A stretch of 64,000 nucleotides of DNA from Actinomycetota bacterium (GCA_027313705.1 DAHVDE010000027.1:62001-126000), one strand, 5' to 3'; shown: positions 20,677 through 29,239, counted from the stretch's first letter. Made by a program: numbers and translations. The notes: generated by a model from the letters alone, not told the origin.

Positions 20677-21564
20677 CTAGCAGGGTTGGCCTGGGTTGGC
20701 GGCAGCAATGTCCGCTTCGGAACCAGTCCCGATCCGAAGCAAGCAGCGGGCGCGTTCCCGTAGTTCGTCCGCCGCATCGAGATTGTCACCTCGAGTGGTC
20801 GTCTGGATGAGTTCGGCGAGGACAGTCAGCTCCGCAAAGCGGCCTTCCGGCGTGTCCAGAGTCGCCGCGAACTCGATCCGCACTCGTGCCTCCGTCTCGG
20901 GCGCGAACATAGTGTGCGTGGCCAGCAGCGCCGCGTCATAGCCGAACGGCGCTCGGCCCCAGCCTTCCCAGTCGAGCACGACAGGTCCGTCTGTTGTGAG
21001 ATTGGCCCAGTGGCAATCGCCGTGCGCGGTTGCCCAACGGGCGGGCACGGTCGGCACGTTCGGCGCCTCAAGGTAGGTGGGAAGAGCGCGATCGAGATAG
21101 CTCTGTGAGAGCGTGACACGGTCGGTGTCAACGTCGCCGATCGCGGCGAGGGTCACGCGCAGAGACCGCCACCACTCGTCGGGAAGGTCCAGCTCTCGGC
21201 GGAGGAACGGGTCAGTGGAGCACACCGGGCCGTCCGCGAACTCGGTCAGCTCGGCGCGGTAGTCGAAGGTCCCTTGAGTCCAGTCATGCCACGCGAGCAG
21301 CTTGGGCCGACGCACTGAGGCGGGAATGAACTGTGACGCAGTGAGCGTGCCGTCCCAGATCCGACCGTTGCCCTTGGCAATTGGCGCCGCCTGCACGCGC
21401 AGCCAGGCGCGCCCCTGCTCGGTGGCGACTTCACACCCGACCGTGCGGCCACGCCAGCCCCAGATGAAGCGGTCGCCTGTCGGGTGCACGGCGAACCCAA
21501 ACGCGGCGAAGTCGCAGGCTTCGAGCATGCGTGCTTCGGTGCGGAATTCAGGCGGCGAGAACAT
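20677..21564 (-). CDS. Aminoglycoside-phosphotransferase-like small-molecule kinase
   Basis: A protein of about 295 residues with the choline/aminoglycoside kinase fold. The catalytic loop AHGDCHWANL contains the Brenner HGD and the trailing asparagine, and the metal-binding strand is VVLDWEGWG followed by APFGYDAALL. The N-lobe has WLRVQAAP in the place of the ATP-lysine strand, although a lysine there is not obvious. The ATG overlaps the end of the aldo/keto reductase gene by 17 bases, so this is the last gene of a four-gene minus-strand operon. Substrate unknown; it could phosphorylate the cluster product for activation or self-protection. Confidence 0.78.
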   Translation of the reverse strand: MFSPPEFRTEARMLEACDFAAFGFAVHPTGDRFIWGWRGRTVGCEVATEQGRAWLRVQAAPIAKGNGRIWDGTLTASQFIPASVRRPKLLAWHDWTQGTFDYRAELTEFADGPVCSTDPFLRRELDLPDEWWRSLRVTLAAIGDVDTDRVTLSQSYLDRALPTYLEAPNVPTVPARWATAHGDCHWANLTTDGPVVLDWEGWGRAPFGYDAALLATHTMFAPETEARVRIEFAATLDTPEGRFAELTVLAELIQTTTRGDNLDAADELRERARCLLRIGTGSEADIAAANPGQPC

Positions 21565-22450
21565 CGATGAACTTTCGAGCGGCGGAACGGCTGACCTTGG
21601 TCGCAAGAGCACGATGGGCGTCCTTCCAGTGTGCCGTGTTGCTGGTGGAGATCAGTACGCGATCGATACCCGGCGCGCCGGTGAGGACGGCGAGCGCCGC
21701 TTGCGCCGGACTCAGTCCGGGGGCGATGAGCTCGGCGAGTTCCTGATCGATGAGGGACGGCAATTCCCCGCCGTGTAACGGTGCTGAGACGAACGTGCGC
21801 AACCCTGCGGCCGCTGCGTCGGCCAAGGGTCCACGGCCGTCGAGAGCAGCAGCAAGGGGGTCGCTGTTGACGAGGCTGACCGGCAGTTGCACCGCGTTGA
21901 GATGGTGAGTGTGTCCGCCTGCCGCACGGGTGGCGCAGTCGAACAGGTCGGCCACGGTGAACGCACCTTCGGCGAAACCGGTCCATGTGGCGACGCCGTA
22001 GCCGCCGATGATGCGATCACAGGCGGCTGCCTCTAAGGCGGCGAATGCCGTGATCAGGGCGGCCCTTAGGTCGGAGCGATCCGTGTGGCACTGGTCCGGG
22101 TTGTGCAGGAACATCACATCGAGATAGGTCCGGCCGAGATCGCGGCGTGAGCGATCGGTCTGCCAGCGAACGTAGTCCGCCTTGATGCTGTGGCCGCTGG
22201 CGGCAGCTTCGGAGTCGATGACCCCAGCCGCCAAGGCGTCGGCTGCCAGCGCGCGAGGAAGACAGCCAACCTTTGTTGAGATCGCGATTTCAGGGTGCGC
22301 GGTCAGGATGGGGGCAAGTTCGGTGTGGGCAGCGCCGTGGGCATAGTTCGGGGCGGTGTCGATCCACACACATCCGGCTTCTGCGATTGCCGGGGCGGCG
22401 ATGGGAATGTGGGGCACGCGGTGCGTACCCCACCCGAGGCCTGCGTTCAT
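21548..22450 (-). CDS. Aldo/keto reductase
   Basis: A 300-residue NADPH-dependent TIM-barrel reductase. The catalytic tetrad is visible: Asp in WIDTAPNY, Tyr in NYAHG, Lys in ISTKVG and His in VMFLHNPDQ. The C-terminal ISTSNTAHWKDA matches the cofactor adenine-phosphate loop. Its ATG overlaps the stop of the preceding small protein by ATGA, showing tight coupling. Within the cluster it would reduce a carbonyl intermediate, but the substrate cannot be read from the sequence. Confidence 0.87.
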   Translation of the reverse strand: MNAGLGWGTHRVPHIPIAAPAIAEAGCVWIDTAPNYAHGAAHTELAPILTAHPEIAISTKVGCLPRALAADALAAGVIDSEAAASGHSIKADYVRWQTDRSRRDLGRTYLDVMFLHNPDQCHTDRSDLRAALITAFAALEAAACDRIIGGYGVATWTGFAEGAFTVADLFDCATRAAGGHTHHLNAVQLPVSLVNSDPLAAALDGRGPLADAAAAGLRTFVSAPLHGGELPSLIDQELAELIAPGLSPAQAALAVLTGAPGIDRVLISTSNTAHWKDAHRALATKVSRSAARKFIDVLAA

Positions 22451-22851
22451 GCGGCGTGGCCAATCGTGGCTACCTGATGGCGAACCAGCTCAGTTGCCAG
22501 ATTGGCGATGTCGGGAACGGGCAGTCCGGAGATGTCGGCGAGGTCGGACAGGCTCCTCGGCCTACCGTCGATCAGCGTCGTAAGGGCGTGGTACGTCGCC
22601 GGGTCGAGTTCCCACCTCTCCCCGCCAGCCCTCAGAATCACCGTGTCCTCGGTACGTTCCAGGTGGGCGCGTGGTGTAGTCAGACGCAGGGTCGCTGCGG
22701 GGTCGTTTGGAACCTCGGTGACGTGCGGCAGACTGGAGACGGACCTGCCGGGATCGGTCACGTCGCGGTGGTCGAAGAACCGACGGAGCACGTCCTCATC
22801 GTCCATTGCGGCCGCGATGTCGTCGGCAAGCCGGATATCGGAATGTGACAT
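22447..22851 (-). CDS. PqqD-like / winged-helix small protein
   Basis: A 134-residue protein. The C-terminal 75 residues (HLERTEDTVILRAGGERWEL, then ATYHALTTLIDGRPRSLSDL and a final helix) fit a winged-helix/PqqD-like fold, as in peptide-chaperone domains of RiPP pathways and at the C-terminus of JmjC-like cupins. The N-terminal 55 residues are acidic and unassigned. No cupin metal motif is present. It starts 20 bases after the ATP-grasp stop and is coupled to the aldo/keto reductase. A carrier or substrate-recognition role is plausible, but the assignment is weak. Confidence 0.55.
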   Translation of the reverse strand: MSHSDIRLADDIAAAMDDEDVLRRFFDHRDVTDPGRSVSSLPHVTEVPNDPAATLRLTTPRAHLERTEDTVILRAGGERWELDPATYHALTTLIDGRPRSLSDLADISGLPVPDIANLATELVRHQVATIGHAA

Positions 22852-22871
22852 TAGTGTGCGCGGGCTGTTAA

Positions 22872-23852
22872 CTACCTGGGATCACCCGCTTTTAGCGTCC
22901 GGTACAAGGCCATGATGTCGCGGGCGATGCCCTCATGGGTTCGCTGGATGTTGGTCAATCCGGGGCTGCTGTTGCCCTCGATCACCACTGGGCCGCGATC
23001 CGACAAGCCTATGTCCCAGCCGATGTACACGGTTCTTGGCAGCAGCGGGGCCGCTGCCTCGGCGAGCCTTACCGCGGCTGGCAGTTGAGGTACTCGCATG
23101 TGGGCGAAGGGCGTGCCGGTCACAGGGTCGCTCTCGCGGACCCGCATCGTCTCATCGTAGGCGTAGCGGCCCATCTGGCCAGTAGCTTCGTCTACGCCCA
23201 CGTACAGGCCACCGGAGTGCGCGTTGTCGGTCACCTGGGTGGATTCCGCTTGCAGTTTCTGCACGACATACCTGGCTTCCGGGCCGCCCGTTCCCCGTGC
23301 CATGGTGATAACCCGTAGGGTCCTCAGCGGCATGCCGCCTGCCCCCTCGATGAGCTCCTCCAGTATCCAGTCGCCCCACCGATGGCGGTAGCCGACAAGA
23401 TCGAAGGGCTGGCCGTCGCCGCCCATGACCGTGCCCCCTGAGAGCCGAAGCCTCATGACCCCAGCACCGCCGCTGGAGTACCTCGCTGGCTTGATGATCA
23501 CATCGCAGTCGGGCGCGGAGTCGTCGATGGCATCCACGCCATGCGCCCGCCAGCCCAGCAGTGCTGGCTTCGCTATGCCGCCCCCGGCCAGAGCGTGGCT
23601 GAGCGTCACGGCCACGTCGTAGAGGCGGTACCTGAAGTAGTGGAACGGCAGGCATCGCCACCGGGCCGTCAGGACCAGCAGTTCCCACCCGACCATCGGC
23701 CAGGGTTTCCTCGGCGAGTGGCGGCGGAACGCGGGCCAGTACGCGACGCGCATCCGTCCTACCTGATACGCGAGCCAGCGCGGAAGCAGCAGCCTGGACG
23801 CCAGCCGATGAAGACGCCGATCGGCCAGGGCCGACGCCAGGTTGAAATTCAC
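22872..23852 (-). CDS. Sugar-transfer-associated ATP-grasp enzyme
   Basis: An ATP-grasp ligase resembling the 'sugar-transfer-associated' ATP-grasp group. The ATP-binding lysine strand VIIKPARYSSGGAGVMRL, the ILEELIEG clamp and the metal-binding segment GWDIGLSDRGPVVIEGNSSPG are all intact. The N-terminal 100 residues are basic and aromatic (LLLPRWLAYQVGRMRV), as in this group. The GTG used here begins MNFNLASALADRR; a TTG 27 codons upstream extends the frame with unconvincing sequence. It is first in a run of four genes. It would join a carboxylate to an amine or similar nucleophile; the substrate is unknown. Confidence 0.75.
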   Translation of the reverse strand: MNFNLASALADRRLHRLASRLLLPRWLAYQVGRMRVAYWPAFRRHSPRKPWPMVGWELLVLTARWRCLPFHYFRYRLYDVAVTLSHALAGGGIAKPALLGWRAHGVDAIDDSAPDCDVIIKPARYSSGGAGVMRLRLSGGTVMGGDGQPFDLVGYRHRWGDWILEELIEGAGGMPLRTLRVITMARGTGGPEARYVVQKLQAESTQVTDNAHSGGLYVGVDEATGQMGRYAYDETMRVRESDPVTGTPFAHMRVPQLPAAVRLAEAAAPLLPRTVYIGWDIGLSDRGPVVIEGNSSPGLTNIQRTHEGIARDIMALYRTLKAGDPR

Positions 23853-24121
23853 CAGGACAGCGTCATCATGATGTCGGATGGGTGAATCGCCAATCCGCCC
23901 TCCGTCCGCATGCCCGGCAGCACAGCGTGACAAGCGGCGGCTGAGTCACACCGCACCCGCCGACGCCGGATAGCAGCAATCTAGGCCGACTGCCTGCTCA
24001 GGTGAAGACCTGGCGAGCAGTCCGCGATGCTCGCCCCCGCCGCTGGCGCTGTCGGCGCTGACCCGGCGCAAGCGACTACCCTGGGACGCGTCGCGTTTCT
24101 TCGAACATGGAAAGGACGGTC

Positions 24122-25594
24122 GTGACGGCCGCTGGTATCGAATCCGCCGCGCATAGCGCGAAGATTCGGCTCTTCAACTCCCTGGGGCGCCAGGTAACAG
24201 ACTTCCGTCCCGCGACGCCCGGCCAGGTGAGGATGTACTCGTGCGGCCCGACGGTCTACTCCGACCCGCACCTGGGGAACATGCGGGCATACGTTTTCAG
24301 CGACACGCTGCGCCGGATGCTGGAGTGGAAGGGATTCGCCGTCACCCAGGTCGTGAACATCACCGATGTCGGCCACGCGGTCGGCGATGGCGACGAGGGC
24401 GAGGACAAGGTCGAGGTCGCCGCACGCGCCGAGCGGCGGTCGGTGCGGGAGGTCACCGACCATTACACGGCGATGTTCATGGCGGACATGGAAGCCCTCA
24501 ACGTGCTCAGGGCGCATCACTACCCGCGGGCATCGGACTACGTGCCGAAGATGATCGACTTCGCGGTCAAGCTGGACGCCGGCGGCCACACTTACCAGAT
24601 CGCCTCCGGGCTGTACTTCGACACCACCACCTCACCCGGCTACGGTCGGCTGGCGCTGATCCCGCAAGTCGGCCAGCAGGCGGGGAAGCGGGTCAGCGCC
24701 GATGAGAAGCGATCGCCGGCGGACTTCGCGATCTGGCGTGCCGATCCGGCCGGCCAGCGCCGGATCATGCGCTGGGATTCACCGTGGGGGCCGGGGGTGC
24801 CCGGCTGGCACCTGGAGTGCTCGGTGATGAGCATCGACTTGCTCGGGCCGCATTTCGACATCCATACCGGCGGGGTTGATCACCGGGAGTTGCATCACGT
24901 CAACGAGATCGCCCAGTCCGAGGCGTTCCTTGATGACGGGCAGGACTGGGTCCCGCTGTGGATGCACAACGAGTTCCTGCTCTCCGGAGGCGCGAAGCTC
25001 TCGAAGTCGGCAGGCCGGATGCCCACCATCCGGGACCTGGCGGCGGCCGGGGTGCCGCCGCTGGCGTTCCGGTACTTCTTGCTGACCGCGCATTACGCGA
25101 GCCAGCTCGAACTGACCGATGACGGGCTTGAAGCGGCCGCCTCCGCGCTGCGGCGCCTACGCGGGCGCGCCGAAGCGCTGGGGCCGATTCCTGCCGCCGC
25201 GACGCTCGCCGGGGCTCGCGGCCTGGTCTCCAGGGCCGGGGCGGTGAGGCTGGAGCAGATCGACGCGGCGGCGAGCGAGGACCTGAACACGCCGCGGGTG
25301 CTGGCCGAAGTGCAGGCCGCCCTGCGTGACCCGGAACTGTCAGATGATGACAAGGCAGTCCTTGTCGCGGTCGCCGACCAGCTCCTGGGGCTGCGGCTTG
25401 CCGATCCGCCGGAAGAGCCGGCCCGCGCTGGCCGTGCCGTTGACGAGGTGGCGGTCGAGTCGCTGGTCCAGGCCCGCGAGCAGGCCCGGAAAACACGTGA
25501 CTGGGGGGAAGCGGACAGGCTGCGCGATGAGCTTGCTGCAATGGGCGTCACTGTCGCCGATACCCTGGAAGGGCCGAGATGGAGCCTCGCCTGA
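24122..25594 (+). CDS. cysS: Cysteinyl-tRNA synthetase (cluster-embedded, possibly a paralogue)
   Basis: A class I synthetase of about 490 residues that charges tRNA-Cys with cysteine. CGPTVYSDPHLGNMR holds the zinc cysteine and the HIGH motif (HLGN); GWHLECSVM gives the second zinc cysteine; FDIHTGGVD then HHVNEIAQSEAF supplies the His and Glu zinc ligands; KLSKSAGR is the KMSKS loop. The C-terminal helical region with ARKTRDWGEADRLRDELAAMG is a true CysRS trait that MshC ligases lack. The GTG start follows GGAAAGGA. It sits between two accessory operons, divergent from one and only four bases from the convergent end of the other, unlike the usual isp-linked cysS. Confidence 0.88.
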   Translation: MTAAGIESAAHSAKIRLFNSLGRQVTDFRPATPGQVRMYSCGPTVYSDPHLGNMRAYVFSDTLRRMLEWKGFAVTQVVNITDVGHAVGDGDEGEDKVEVAARAERRSVREVTDHYTAMFMADMEALNVLRAHHYPRASDYVPKMIDFAVKLDAGGHTYQIASGLYFDTTTSPGYGRLALIPQVGQQAGKRVSADEKRSPADFAIWRADPAGQRRIMRWDSPWGPGVPGWHLECSVMSIDLLGPHFDIHTGGVDHRELHHVNEIAQSEAFLDDGQDWVPLWMHNEFLLSGGAKLSKSAGRMPTIRDLAAAGVPPLAFRYFLLTAHYASQLELTDDGLEAAASALRRLRGRAEALGPIPAAATLAGARGLVSRAGAVRLEQIDAAASEDLNTPRVLAEVQAALRDPELSDDDKAVLVAVADQLLGLRLADPPEEPARAGRAVDEVAVESLVQAREQARKTRDWGEADRLRDELAAMGVTVADTLEGPRWSLA

Positions 25595-25598
25595 CGGC

Positions 25599-27023
25599 TC
25601 ACGCGGTAGCCGCGGCAACCCCGATCATCGAGGCGAAGATCTGCCTGAGTTCGGCGAACGGCCGTCCCTCGGCCTCGGCGGCGAGCATCGCGCGCTCGAT
25701 CTCGCCGATTGCCGGGTCGGCGAACTCCCAGCGCGGCATGGGCCAGTCGACGGTGAGCAGGCCCCGCTGCCGGTAGTGGTGGTACAGGGGCGTGCCGGGA
25801 TAGGCGATCAGGCGGTTGAGGAAGAAGAACGCGCTCTCGATGTCGCAGGAGTCGATCAGCTCCAGCGCGTCGGTCAGCTCGGGCTTGGTGGTCTCAGCGT
25901 GGTAGGTGATGATGCCGGGTACGACGTCAATACCCAGTTCGCGCGTCATCGCGAGCTGGCTGTGGATGTAATCGCGGCGGTCGGCGGTCCGGGTGTAGCG
26001 CTTGTTGTAGGCGGCCAGTTGGTCAGGGCTGGAGGTCTCCACCCCGACGAATACCCGCCGCAGGCCGGCCGTGCGCAAGAGGGCGAGCACTTCGCGGTCT
26101 AGCGAGTCGACCCGCAGGTCGATCATGAAGGTCAGGTCCAGCCTCGCGGCGATCAGCCGGCGGGCGAAGTCAGCCGCCCGTTCCCGCGATTCCGGGTTCT
26201 TGCTGAGGAACAGGTCATCTGTGACCGTGAGGTGCCGGATACGGTGCCGGCCAGTCAGATCCTGGATCTCGGCGAGCACGTTGTCCAGTGACTTCTGCCG
26301 GTGCCGCTGCGCGCCTGCCAGCAGCGACGCGGTCGCCCCGGTGGTGCAGTAGGTGCAGCGGTAGGGGCAGCCGCGTGAGGTGAAGACTGCCGGGCTCAGG
26401 CCGGCCGCCATCACCAGCGGCAGGTCGGCGCGGATCGGCCAGGGAAGCTGGTCGAAATCAAGCACCTGAGCCGGCTGAAACGGCTCGCCTCTGCGCGCCA
26501 TTCCGGGAATTGGCTGAGGCCAGCGGTCATCGAGCACGGCCAGGCAAAGCTCCGCGAAGGAGTTCTCGGCCTCGCCGCACGCGAGGACATCGAACTCAGT
26601 GTGCTCGTCTAGCACCCGCTCGTGGTTGAGGGTCGCGAAGTCGTGGCCCAGCACAGTGACACAGCCGGGCCAGCGGCGCTTGACCAGGCCCGCGAGGTGG
26701 AGGTTCTCGGTGAACACCTGGGCCGGGCCGGTGAATCCGATCACTTCCGGCGATCCGTGGCGGGCCGCTGCGTGAGTAATGGCCTGCCACGTCTGCTCGA
26801 CGCTGCGGTGGAAGAGGACCTGCCCGTTGACAATGTGGACCGCGATGCCGCGATCGGCGCAGGATGCGGCGAGCGAGCCGAGGCCCAGGTGCTCACCGGG
26901 CAGCGACCAGAAGCCGTTCTCTCCTACCTGGCGGCGGCTGAGTTCGAAGTAGGCGAGCTTGCCCTGGGCGCGGAACTTCGGCATGTGATAGAGCGATGGC
27001 GGGTTGACCAGGAATATCGACAT
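25599..27023 (-). CDS. B12-binding-type radical SAM enzyme
   Basis: A 474-residue class B radical SAM protein. The N-terminal Rossmann-like domain (IFLVNPPSLY, VIGFTGPAQVF, VTVLGHDFATL, VLACGEAENSFAEL) is the usual cobalamin-binding type, although a DxHxxG loop is not obvious. The radical SAM core follows with SRGCPYRCTYCTTGA (three cluster cysteines), TVTDDLFL and RVFVGVETSSPDQL. No SPASM domain or extra cysteine-rich tail is visible. It starts 14 bases after the nucleotidyltransferase stop, as the last gene of a three-gene operon. Methyl transfer or another radical reaction on the cluster product is inferred. Confidence 0.87.
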   Translation of the reverse strand: MSIFLVNPPSLYHMPKFRAQGKLAYFELSRRQVGENGFWSLPGEHLGLGSLAASCADRGIAVHIVNGQVLFHRSVEQTWQAITHAAARHGSPEVIGFTGPAQVFTENLHLAGLVKRRWPGCVTVLGHDFATLNHERVLDEHTEFDVLACGEAENSFAELCLAVLDDRWPQPIPGMARRGEPFQPAQVLDFDQLPWPIRADLPLVMAAGLSPAVFTSRGCPYRCTYCTTGATASLLAGAQRHRQKSLDNVLAEIQDLTGRHRIRHLTVTDDLFLSKNPESRERAADFARRLIAARLDLTFMIDLRVDSLDREVLALLRTAGLRRVFVGVETSSPDQLAAYNKRYTRTADRRDYIHSQLAMTRELGIDVVPGIITYHAETTKPELTDALELIDSCDIESAFFFLNRLIAYPGTPLYHHYRQRGLLTVDWPMPRWEFADPAIGEIERAMLAAEAEGRPFAELRQIFASMIGVAAATA

Positions 27024-27037
27024 GGGCTGCTCCGGTT

Positions 27038-28084
27038 CTAGGTGCTGTCCTCAAGGGCGTGATTGGCGCGGTTCCACGCGGGGTCCATGAGCCGGGCGTC
27101 GTATTCGACGCCGGCGCCTACAGCCCTGTCTGCCGCTGTCGTGCTGAGCAGTTGCTTGTCGGTGAAAACCCGCGTCATCGCGTAGGCGTAGACATCGGCG
27201 GGCCAGTCGGGAAACCTGTGCGCCGCGATCTCTTTGACTTCGCGGAGCAAGATGGCAAGCTCGCCTTGCAGCAGCGCGCATCCCGCCTCGTCCGTGGCCG
27301 GTGAGTGCAGCAGCGCGAGGACCCTGTTGTAGGTCCAGCCTGGCAGCCACAGCTCGCGGTCCAGCAGCGCCTCGACGGCCAGCAGCCGCCATTTCGGGCC
27401 AGGCGGCCAGATCCCCGACAGGAACAGCAAGACATCCAGTGCTTCGGAGCAGACGCGCGCGATCATGTCCCGTGCGACGTCCGCGCGTCCGCGTGCCAGG
27501 CACACGCGGACGCCGTCGCTGGCCATGACCCGGCCACGCGAGAGCAGCCGCACGGCCGCGTCGAACGCTCGTCCCTCCCTTCCGGCGGTCTTGGCCCGCA
27601 CCAGGGACGCCAGCAGCCCGGACGGGTCGTGGACGATCTCCAGCGTGTCGCCGTAAGCGCTGCACTTCTCGTTGTCCCACACGATGTGCGGCTGCGACTC
27701 GTACTCGTAAATGTGCTGGTGGATGTTGAACTCGACTCGGGAATCCGGTTCGACGAACTTGAAGTTCGGAAGCCATCCGGGCAGCAGCCGCTGCGCTGCG
27801 GCGAGGGCGTCAGCAGCCGGGAGCCGGAGCGACTCCGGCGGAATCTCGCAGCTAAGCAGAACTGTTATGTCAATGTCGGAGTATCCGTCGGCGAAGGTAC
27901 GGATGCCCGGCTCAGCCAGGCCGCCGAGCAGGCCCAGCCCGATAACCGCTGACTTTCCGCGCAGCCGGTCCAGCAGTGGCTGAGCGGTAGCGCGAAGTAA
28001 CGGGGCCTGGTCATGCGTGGCCAGAAGCAGGCCGACCGGTATGCGCCAGACAGGCTCCGACGGCGCGAGCATCATCGATCTCAC
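27038..28084 (-). CDS. Nucleotidyltransferase-fold protein
   Basis: A 348-residue protein with a polymerase-beta-like nucleotidyltransferase N-domain: LGLLGGLAEPG is the helix-capping glycine motif and DGYSDIDITVLL the metal-binding DxD. The rest is helical, with LARGRADVARDMIARVCSEA and a C-terminal region rich in Trp and Arg. This arrangement resembles antibiotic adenylyltransferases and DUF4037-type proteins. The start overlaps the stop of the PLP enzyme gene (GTGA), so the two are coupled. It may transfer a nucleotide to a small molecule or peptide; substrate unknown. Confidence 0.72.
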   Translation of the reverse strand: MRSMMLAPSEPVWRIPVGLLLATHDQAPLLRATAQPLLDRLRGKSAVIGLGLLGGLAEPGIRTFADGYSDIDITVLLSCEIPPESLRLPAADALAAAQRLLPGWLPNFKFVEPDSRVEFNIHQHIYEYESQPHIVWDNEKCSAYGDTLEIVHDPSGLLASLVRAKTAGREGRAFDAAVRLLSRGRVMASDGVRVCLARGRADVARDMIARVCSEALDVLLFLSGIWPPGPKWRLLAVEALLDRELWLPGWTYNRVLALLHSPATDEAGCALLQGELAILLREVKEIAAHRFPDWPADVYAYAMTRVFTDKQLLSTTAADRAVGAGVEYDARLMDPAWNRANHALEDST

Positions 28085-29166
28085 TCCGAAGACAGGTAGG
28101 CATCGCGGACAGCCAGTGCGGCGGTCCGGGCATCATCGGTGGAGACTCCGCGGTGAAAGACCGCTCGGACGCGGGTCGGGGTAAACCGGAAGACCAGGAC
28201 CCTGTCTGCGCGGCACTTTTCAAAGAACAGCGCCGAGTCCGGCACGTCGAACATGACGATGTTGGTCTCCTGTAGCACATGCAGGCCCGGCAGTTCGGCC
28301 CGCAGCGATTGCGCGAACAGCGCGGCGTTCGCGCAATCCCGCGCCGGATCGGCGGCGTTGACATCCAGCGCCCGAAGCGCGGCGGACGCGAGTGGCCCAG
28401 GCCGCACCCACGCGCCGCCGAGCATGCGTCGCATATCGCGCATCTCCTCGCGGCGGCCATCGCGCATCAAGAGCATCGCGCCGCAGGGCGCGCCGATCCC
28501 CTTAACCAGGGACACGGCCAGGCCGTCATACAAATCGCCGTAGGCGCGCCAGGGAACGGCCTGCACGACGTTGGCGTACCAGATCCGCGCCCCGTCGCAA
28601 TAGAGCCCCACGCCTCGCCGCGCCAGCCGATCGGTGAGCTGCCGGAGCGCATCGAACTCCTGGGGGGCGCCGCCGCAGGCGGCGTGCGTGTCCTCGACGC
28701 AGACGAGCCGGGTCGGCATGGTGGTGTTCTCCAGCACGCTCAGCAGTGGCTCGACTCCCAGCAGATTGAGGCGACCATCGGCTGAGGTGAATGTGCGGGT
28801 CTGGGTCGACCACAGCCTGGCCGAGAGCCCGTACTCGGAGCGCACGATATGCGCGTCGGCGTCGGCGAGGATTTCGGTTCCCGGCCCGGCCAGCAGCCCG
28901 ATCGCCATCGCGTTGGCCATCCGCCCGGTTGGGACGAACAACGCCGATGCCATCCCGAACATCTCCGACATGCGTGCTTCCAGTTCGTGGCCGGCCGCGT
29001 CGTCATCGTAGGAATCGCTGCCCTCAGGAGCCTGGCAGAGCGCGGCGCGCACCTCCGGGTGCAACGGTGCCACCGCCTCAGACCTCAAGTCGATGAGCCC
29101 GCTGCCTGGCGTGGCCGGGAAGGCGACAGAACTCGATGGCCTGGCAAGCCCGGTCGCAGTGCTCAC
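28081..29166 (-). CDS. Threonine-aldolase / beta-eliminating lyase-like PLP enzyme
   Basis: A 361-residue fold-type I PLP enzyme of the low-specificity threonine aldolase group. FVPTGRMANAMAIGLL is the cofactor phosphate-binding block, CVEDTHAACGGAP the substrate loop, GLYCDGARIWYANV the PLP-aspartate strand, and SLVKGIGAPCGAMLL carries the Schiff-base lysine. The GTG start has GGGGAG upstream. First gene of the lyase, nucleotidyltransferase, radical SAM operon. It may make or cleave a beta-hydroxy amino acid for the pathway. A pair of direct repeats lies in its promoter region. Confidence 0.86.
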   Translation of the reverse strand: MSTATGLARPSSSVAFPATPGSGLIDLRSEAVAPLHPEVRAALCQAPEGSDSYDDDAAGHELEARMSEMFGMASALFVPTGRMANAMAIGLLAGPGTEILADADAHIVRSEYGLSARLWSTQTRTFTSADGRLNLLGVEPLLSVLENTTMPTRLVCVEDTHAACGGAPQEFDALRQLTDRLARRGVGLYCDGARIWYANVVQAVPWRAYGDLYDGLAVSLVKGIGAPCGAMLLMRDGRREEMRDMRRMLGGAWVRPGPLASAALRALDVNAADPARDCANAALFAQSLRAELPGLHVLQETNIVMFDVPDSALFFEKCRADRVLVFRFTPTRVRAVFHRGVSTDDARTAALAVRDAYLSSE

Positions 29167-29239
29167 ACTGGCTCCCCTTCTTGGGTATGGCAGCCGCAGC
29201 GGCTGTCTACGATCCTAGATTCGGCGGCCTGCTAGTCAC

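Noticed and set aside
24122-25594. Reading of the cysS gene as the mycothiol ligase MshC
   Set aside because: The C-terminal tRNA-binding helical region with its basic repeats, full length and all CysRS zinc ligands point to a tRNA synthetase.
25599-27023. Radical SAM gene as the sactipeptide maturase for the 42-kb peptide
   Set aside because: It lies about 16 kb away in another operon, lacks a SPASM tail, and the peptide has no cysteine.
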